Shown here in pieces: positions 21,638-27,794 of a stretch of 27,794 nucleotides of DNA. Below the pieces are notes generated by a model. That model worked only from the letters and a program-made list of their open reading frames with translations. It did no database searches and was not told the DNA's origin. Position 1 is the first letter of the stretch, and the number at the start of each line of letters is the position of its first letter. The stretch comes from Auxenochlorella pyrenoidosa (Eukaryota; Chlorophyta; Trebouxiophyceae; Chlorellales; Chlorellaceae), in the NCBI GenBank assembly GCA_001430745.1, contig KQ482042.1, forward strand, positions 2,365,644-2,393,437. Reading direction: 5' to 3'. Position numbers and translations under genes: made by a program.

Positions 21638-22170
21638 GCTCTGATGCTCTTCTCTATACGTGTTGAGGGATCGAGGAGAAGCAGAGCGCTCGGAAGTGGT
21701 CACCCCCTCCGGGCCGCTGTTGCAAAAGCCCTGGCCCCCGGAAAGGAAGGAAGTCCAAACTCCTTGCGATCGGATTGGAATGCCGTCGCACCAGGGGTCG
21801 GAAATGCCCGTCCACTGCCCCTTCTGCAACGATGGTCCGCTGCACCTTCGCTGGGCCACGCTGGCCACGGTCCCTGCGCTACGGCGCACGGGTCAGGCGA
21901 TTGCCGTCTGGATCTTGAGCATCTACATGCGTCTACGAGTCGGTGCAGCAACGGGCGGGCGACAGGACGGGCCAGCGACACTTGGCAGGCTGAGACCACT
22001 CCCTTCTCGGCTATAAGCGGTACGAAAACGACATGAAGTGCGTCAGCATGTAATTACATTGTTAGCTGGGGCAGGGCGGGGCTCGGGGGGAATGGGGGCG
22101 CTGCCGGCTGCCTTCAACCCACCCGCCTTCAACCCACCCGCCGCTGCCTGTGCACCCTGCAGCTCCGAGA
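21638..22170. promoter_or_regulatory. Divergent promoter region shared by the two allophanate hydrolase genes
   Basis: These 533 bases lie between the ATG of the amidase gene (-) and the ATG of the C-terminal-domain gene (+). TATAAG at 22012-22017 is a candidate TATA element about 155 bases before the plus-strand ATG. An inverted CCAAT (ATTGG, 21774-21778) lies in the middle part. Two copies of a 13-base direct repeat, TTCAACCCACCCG, lie at about 22112-22140. Co-regulation by nitrogen source is an inference from the arrangement. Confidence 0.5.
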
Positions 22171-23162
22171 ATGACAGCGTCAGCCGCAGCCAGCGGCAAG
22201 ATGCTGCTGGCTGTTTGCGGCCTGCACCTGCGCAACCAGCCGCTCAACCACCAGCTCACCAGCCTGAGCAGCACGTTTGTGCGCGAGTGCCGCTCGGCGC
22301 CCGAATACCGGTGGGCAGGGGCCTTGCTGGCAATGCCTGCATGGCCCGCACATTTTGCAGCATGCAGTGCTGAATTTAGCAACGCACCAGGGAGATGCGC
22401 TGCTTGAAACTGTAGGTTGCATGCTGGGAAGCTCCTTGGTCAAGCTCACCCGTCACCAGACCACCTCGGCCTCCCTGCGCCCCGCAGGCTGTATGCCTTC
22501 ACTGACACAGCCGGCAAGACCAAGCCTGGCATGGTAGCCGTGACCGACGGCAGCGGCGCGGCGGTGCACCTGGAGGTGTGGGAGATGCCCATCCAGAACT
22601 TTGGGCACTTTATGCTGCAGGCAAGGCCAGCCGGGTGGCTCCTCTGCTGCTGGTTTCTTGTCTGAGGAGATCGGAATTTGGCAGGTGTGACAGGAGCATG
22701 GCACCTTGCTGCGCCATTCCTCAGCTCCCGCCCATCGGCTTTCAGGGCCACCGACACGCACTGTCCAGTCCCTCTGCTGGCATCAATGGATCTTGCCCGC
22801 TTGCGTGCTGCTCCATGCAGGTGCCGCCGCCGCTTGGAATTGGCACCGTCAAGCTCGAGGACGGCGGCAGCGTGAATGGCTTTATCTGCGAGGGCTGGGT
22901 GGCGGGTGGGAGGGCCGCCGAGGAATCCTCGCACCCGCCAGGGCTGGCAAGCAGGCACCCAGCCCTACCTTTACACACCCAGCAGTGGCATGCTGCCTGC
23001 TGAGCCCTGCATCGCGCGCATCCTTTTTATCCGCCATGCTGCCTTCCATCCACCGCAGATGCGTGCAAGGGCGGGGCAGCTAACGTGGAGGACATCACGC
23101 ACTTGGGCAGCTGGCTGGCGTATGTGGAGCGGCAACAGCGGCACGCGAATGGAGGGTCATGA
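22171..23162 (+). CDS. Stand-alone allophanate hydrolase C-terminal domain protein, 153 aa, 4 exons
   Basis: Exons: 22171-22310, 22488-22620, 22821-22905, 23059-23162; phases join to 154 codons. The whole protein matches the small C-terminal domain of allophanate hydrolases as I know it. MLLAVCGLHLRNQPLNHQL corresponds to the opening strand, followed by STFVRECRSAPEYRLYAFTD across intron 1. Then come VWEMPIQNFGHFM, VPPPLGIGTVKLEDGGSVNG, GFICEGW and, at the end, DITHLGSWLAYV. In the yeast enzyme this domain decarboxylates N-carboxycarbamate, releasing CO2 and the second ammonia. Family members usually carry it fused behind the amidase domain. Here it has its own ATG, introns and stop, on the opposite strand from the amidase gene. 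Intron 2 is GC-AG (CAG, then GCAAGG). I see no targeting peptide. It probably works with the neighbouring amidase protein. Confidence 0.9.
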
Positions 23163-23430
23163 CGCGCCTGCCTGCCTTTTGCACTGCCATCGTTTCATAC
23201 TAATTCTCCCATTCTTCCAACTGCAATGATGCACCGACCTTTGTGGCTGGAATGGGAGGGGGAGGGAGCTGGCAGCACTGGGTGGCCAGAGCCGCCCCGG
23301 CGCCGGCAGCATCAGACTGTCCACACCATAGCACACTCACCACAAGGTCCTGGTGCCGTGCCCGATGCTGCTCGTTCATTGATTTCAACACGTCCTTGTA
23401 GACAGTAGCCGCTGCAAGTGCCCTGTGCGA
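23163..23430 (+). other. Intergenic spacer
   Basis: A 268-base spacer between the C-terminal-domain gene and the coiled-coil gene, both on the plus strand. It would hold the 3' UTR of the first and the promoter of the second. No clear core promoter element is seen. Confidence 0.4.
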
Positions 23431-24738
23431 ATGTTGCTGAGCCCATTTCTGCTCACAGCCTGCCTATGGCTTCTTTGGAAGGCTTGGCGCTTGAAGGTGC
23501 GATGTGTGCATGTTGTGGGGGCTCCGGGGCGCTGCCTGTTCACCAACGTGGTGTCGGCTGATTGGCGCGCCACAGAATTCCTTCACAAACGACGTCGTCG
23601 AATGAAGAATTCGAGCATCGTGCGGTCCTGGCAGCATAATGGGCATTCCAAACCTAAGCCCTCGAACCATCCCTGCAGGCGTCGGCAGCGGCGGCGGAGG
23701 AGCGGTGGCAGAGAGCGCGGGAGTGCGTGCAGGCGGATTGCCAGCAGCGCCAGGCACTGGAGAGCCGCTGCAGCGCCCTGGAGACGCGGCTTTCAGAGGC
23801 ATCGAAGCGGAGAAGCGACGCCGAGGCGCGGGCAGCGGCAGCAGAGGCAGACGTGCAGAAGGCTCAACGCAGGCTCGCCGAGGCAAGAGGCTCTGCCATG
23901 GAGACGGGCCGTGCTGCATGGGCCAGCCATAATGCAGGGCTGGACAAGGGCAGTTTGTGGGCGGGGCCAAGGGCTTGGACGACCGCAGACCCTTTGGCCT
24001 GCTTGGTGCATCCCCCCCCCTCCGCCATGCAGCACCCGACAGGGAGGGCTCCCCTGGGCATCGAGCTCTCCGCATGCCTCCCCTGCTGCAGGCAGCAGCA
24101 GAGATTGAAACGCTGCGTAGCGAGGTGTCCAGGCTGGCCAGCGCCCTGGAGGCAGAGGAGGCGCAGGTTGCCAGCCTGTCAGAGTGAGCTGCGGCAGCGT
24201 GGCCGCGGCGCAGCTGCGCGCCCGCGCCAGGCAACGCGTGCCCTCGTGGCGCCAGTGCTGCATGCCTCACAGCTCAGCCCTGCACGCTCTGCCTGTCCCA
24301 TCGTCCACCAATCCGCTCCTGGCGCTTTAAGTCTGCCTGCGTTTGACGGTCGCGACCCTCCCTGGCTCCTCCCCTGCCTGCAGGGAGCTGGCCACAATGG
24401 TGGAGCGCCGCGCAGAGGCGGAGCGCGCGGCAGCTGCCAACGCGCGGGAGCGGCAGAGCCTGGCGGAGCAGCTGCAGCTGGAGGTGTGGGCGCGGCAGGA
24501 GGCGGACGAGCGGGCGGCAGAGGCGGAGCGCCGCGCAGCCGAGGCAGGAGCGGCGCAGCGGGAAGGCCAGCAGCCTGAGAGCACCAGGGAGCGGCAGCGT
24601 GAGCTGACAGGGGGGCGCGATGGGCTGCTGGCCAAGGGGACACAGAACGGGGAGCTCGGGACGCCGCTGGCATGTCTCAAGGCAGACGAAGAGTCGGCCC
24701 CGCTGTCGCCCCCGACGCCGCCCATCATCAGGGCGTGA
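23431..24738 (+). CDS. Small coiled-coil protein with N-terminal hydrophobic segment, 238 aa, 4 exons
   Basis: Exons: 23431-23496, 23679-23882, 24092-24183, 24384-24738; phases join to 239 codons. The first exon encodes a hydrophobic segment (MLLSPFLLTACLWLLWKAWR), either a membrane anchor or an uncleaved signal. The following exons form a long charged helix with heptad character. Examples are ASAAAEERWQRARECVQADC, LESRCSALETRLSEA, IETLRSEVSRLASALEAE and ERRAEAERAAAANARERQ. The tail is rich in Pro, Ser and Glu and ends LSPPTPPIIRA. Intron 2 is of the GC-AG type (GAG, then GCAAGA). I do not recognise a family. The helix exons are convincing because their phases join through family-independent coiled-coil continuity. 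The first exon is the weakest part of the model, and another start is possible. Nothing in the sequence ties it to urea metabolism except its position between the urea genes. Confidence 0.6.
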
Positions 24739-25594
24739 TGCGCAGCACATGTCCTTACGTTGGTGCTGATGCCGTCACATTCCAATTTTCGCCCACATGT
24801 CACCTCCTGTTTTCTCATCAATTTTGTACCAAGCTGTTCTGGTCACCCTTGCCCTGGCAACCCGTCCTCTCCTGCCTCAAGGCCAGGCCACTTTGCCTTG
24901 CCTTGCCTTCAAATCTGTTCATGTGTGTCCCATTTACAGTTTAATGCACAGCGGAGGGAGGTGCAGGTGGGGAGGAGAGCGCTAGGCGAGTGCCGTGTAC
25001 AGCCAAGTGGTACAGCAGGGTCGCTAGGCAAGGCAGTCGGGTGTGGTGGGCGTTGGTCTACAGCACGTAATGTAAGGCCTTCAGGAGGTTGCTGAATGAA
25101 TGAAAGACAGGGGCAGGGGCACGCGGAGGGTGCCTTCCGGGGTAAAAGGGCATTGAAAAAATGATCGCGACGCGCCAGCTCCTCTCAGGCTGCCCAAGTG
25201 CCTGTCCTGCACAGCAGCGGCACCGCAACGTGCCACCTGTCTGCCGACAGCGTGTGCGCTGGCAGGAGCAGGAAGAGCAGCCCGGATGACTGGAGCAGCA
25301 AGCAAAGCAGTGTGCAAGGGACAAGTGAGGTGGGTTCAACGGAAGAGCCTGAGCACGGGGTCGGGAGAGAGTTGGGAGGGAAACAGGTGGGGCGGCACGT
25401 CATGCAGGTGCAGGGCACAGTGCATGGAGCAGCGGGGATGGAGATAAGAGCAAAGGGGGGAGACCCAGCTCTTGAGTTTTGGCACTGACGGGCCGGGTTT
25501 CTTGGGTTTCTGTGTGGAGCACCAACAGAGGCCAGCTACGCACCAAGCGTGCACGTCATGCCGGGTGCGGCTGATGCTCCTGCCACCCAGGCAC
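24739..25594. other. Convergent intergenic region
   Basis: These 856 bases separate the coiled-coil gene (+) and DUR3 (-). No ORF has recognisable content. TGTAA, the usual green-algal polyadenylation signal, occurs on the plus strand at 25071-25075 and on the minus strand (TTACA on plus) at about 24934. Either could end a transcript, giving 3' UTRs of several hundred bases. The assignment is tentative. Confidence 0.4.
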
Positions 25595-27794
25595 TCATGC
25601 CTTGGTGTCCACTGCCTCCCCGAGGTTGCCAAAGGAGGGGGCGGGGAAGACCTGCGCACGAGGAGTGCAGGGATTAGGAGTGGGTGGCCTGGCATCACTG
25701 GCTCGACCTTCCTGGCGCCGCCAGCTGCACCAAGCTGACGCCCTTGCGGCAAACGAGTCACGTCAGGGGGAGCCATTTGGCTCTGCCTACCTGCTTTCCA
25801 AAGTCTCCGGGCTGGGCGGCACCGCTCAGCTCCTCCTCCTGGGTGGGGGTGGAGCAGGTCACCAGGTTCTTGACGACTGCAGGGGGTGGGGTGGGGGAGA
25901 AGGAGGGGAGCCAGGGCAGTGAGAGGAAGGTTTCTGCATGCAGGACGCAAGAGGGAGCCCTGGCGCTGATGCCAGCGGATCTGGTTGGGGTGGTGCCAGC
26001 CGAAAGTGCTGCGAGCCAGAAGGGCAGCTGAATAATGTTCCTTCTGCCATGGTTTTCCCCCGGCTCCATTGGTCACATGCCGTCCACCAAAACGTTGGCG
26101 CATGCCAGTACTCACTCGTCACCAGCGACTCGCGCGCCTCCCACAGGGGCAGGGTGGTGGACACGATGGTGGCCAGCAGGCCCCATGTGATGGACAGGAC
26201 CACCCAGAATGTGAAGTATCCCTGCGCGTGGTGTGGGAAAAAGAACGAGCTTGTTCGGGCTTCCTGGAGCGTGTTGGGAGCATGTCGTGCGCAGCAGGCG
26301 CAGGCGACACCAAGACAGCCCTGCTGCTCGCCCCGTTGCCTCCCATCACCTTGGAGAACACGCCGGCAGGGAGCGCCAGCAGGGGCCAGACGATGATGAG
26401 CAGCACGGAGAGGGTCCAGCCCACCCACAGCATCGTCTTCTTTGCCTTGTCCATCGCCTCAGGGGAGTCGGGGCCTGCTCATGGAAGGGCGCAAGGGTCG
26501 GCATGGTGTGACCAATAATCTGGCCAAAAGCTGCTTTGCCAGCCCCTGTTCTCTCGCACAGGGTGCATGTGTCAGAATAAGAAGATGGCAAAGGATCGAG
26601 TGCTGAGAAGTGCCGGGCAGGCATAGTCCTGCCCCACCTTGCCGCTCTGTCAAGGTCAGCCCACAATGACCCTGCTGCCAGACCACTCTCACCGGTCATG
26701 GGGCCATGGGAGGAGGCATCCTCATCAACAGTGGGGATCTCCCGGGTGGTCTTCCAGTCTGCAGGGCAAGAGGGAATGGAGCATTGGGGGTTGAGCCCAC
26801 TGGCAGGAAGCAGCACGCTCGCCCCTGTGAAAACAGTGCCTTGCACCGCCACTCCCGCCCGCGCCCCCAGACCTGGCAGACCTGCCCCACAGGGCGCGGT
26901 CTCACCGTAGTTCTGGGGGCGCCACAGCGACATGAGGCCGCAGATGATGAGGGAGGACATGATGGAGGTGATGTTGCCCGCCAGCATGGGGTAGTCGCCG
27001 CCCAGGTTGTCAATGTTGATCTTGCCGTAGTAGGCCTGGGGGGAGGGGCGCGTGGGGAGGAAACATGGTTGCTGTTCAAGGAGCAGGGCAAAGCGGGACA
27101 GAACCCACCGTGCAATTTGGAGCTTGGCAGCAACCAGCAGGGCAACTGCCAACTGAGAGCCCAGAGAGCATCGCTGCGAGCCACACCTGGCAGGTGACCA
27201 GCCAGGCAACCAGGCCGAAGAGGGTGCCGCTGATGGTGCCGGTGATGGCGCCGGCGGCCGAGGCCTTGGACCACACCAGCGCCATGTCTGCAGTGCAAGC
27301 AGAATATCGAGCACACTGTCGGCACCTTGCACCCGACATGGCACCACCAAAATGCCGGCGCGGGGAAAGCGGCGGATGGCCACGTGAACAATGTAGCGAA
27401 TGACAGCCCCTGTGGGGCTGGCCACCACCGCCACGCAGGTGGGCAATGCCGGCAGTGGGCGCTTACAGATAGGGGCCACGGCGCCGCCAATGGCGATGCC
27501 CATGAACCTGCGGCGGGGGTTCGTCGTGGGCACCATCAGCAAGGCCTGCGCAGGGCTGGGCTGGCTCGTTCCCTGGAGCCGGGCCTGCCACCCGGCGCCA
27601 CCCATGGCCCCTACTGCACTCACAGGTAGACCCAGCCCAGGGAGAGGCCGATCTTGAAGAGGATGATGGCCAGCACGCCCATGAAGAGGCCGAAGCCGAC
27701 GATCACGTAGCGGGAGACGCGGATGATGTCCTTGCCCGTGGCCTTGGGGTTAATGTAGGTGCTGCGGGGAAGGGGTGTGTGTGTGGTGGGGGGG
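25595..27794 (-). CDS. DUR3: Urea-proton symporter DUR3 (SSS family), C-terminal ~282 residues, partial
   Basis: Nine exons lie in the window, in transcript order: 27624-27761, 27467-27507, 27187-27287, 26906-27035, 26693-26758, 26350-26474, 26116-26221, 25791-25876, 25595-25651. All phases join; the 5' part lies beyond the right edge. DUR3 imports urea at low concentration across the plasma membrane. Diagnostic stretches are [38 protein letters not shown] then [27 protein letters not shown] and [20 protein letters not shown]. Later come [20 protein letters not shown] across an intron and [12 protein letters not shown]. At least six hydrophobic segments are visible. A hydrophilic loop of about 35 residues ([14 protein letters not shown] to [10 protein letters not shown]) precedes the last two helices. 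The cytosolic tail ends LGEAVDTKA. The bases 27762-27794 are intron. Confidence 0.93.

Noticed and set aside
17432..23162. A single fused allophanate hydrolase gene
   Set aside because: The two domains are on opposite strands, and each has its own start, stop and complete set of in-phase exons.

Overview
The window looks like nuclear DNA of a GC-rich, intron-dense green alga, probably a trebouxiophyte of the Chlorella/Micractinium type. The evidence is uniformly high GC, many short introns (mostly 80-300 bases) ending in C-rich tracts and TGCAG, and eukaryotic products: a CDK20-like kinase, a type II Golgi GlcNAc-transferase, and plant/fungal/algal urea-assimilation proteins. The genus is inference. 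Long open frames here are mostly shadows caused by GC content. I therefore built gene models from protein-family matches and checked that exon phases join; all multi-exon models below give whole numbers of codons. One run of N (13871-14864) is an assembly gap.

Layout from left to right. 3-612 (+): 3' end of an unrecognised gene. 937-2663 (-): CDK20/CCRK (LF2-like) kinase, 5 exons. 3560-7746 (+): TPR-type sulfotransferase, 12 exons, with a signal peptide and a C-terminal RDEL. 8137-9907 (-): HSP20-like protein with six SSPK(A)4 repeats, preceded by a TATA box and degenerate heat-shock elements. 10316-12431 (-): WD40 protein. 12826-17242 (+): N-acetylglucosaminyltransferase I (GT13) with an added Cys-rich C-terminal module resembling the end of GnT-V. 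17432-21637 (-): allophanate hydrolase amidase domain (DUR2), 14 exons. 22171-23162 (+): a separate gene for the allophanate hydrolase C-terminal domain. 23431-24738 (+): small membrane-anchored coiled-coil protein. 25595 to the right edge (-): 3' part of the urea transporter DUR3.

The right-hand 10 kb is a urea-assimilation cluster. DUR3 would import urea. An unseen urea carboxylase (DUR1) would make allophanate. The DUR2 amidase would hydrolyse it to N-carboxycarbamate, and the C-terminal-domain protein would finish the reaction. In known allophanate hydrolases the last two activities sit in one polypeptide. Here they are two divergently transcribed genes sharing a 533-base intergenic region, with the break exactly at the interdomain linker. 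This is the most notable feature of the window. Also notable are the GT13 fusion with a predicted 6-base microexon, the ER-retention signal on a bacterial-type sulfotransferase, and an apparent excess of GC-AG introns.
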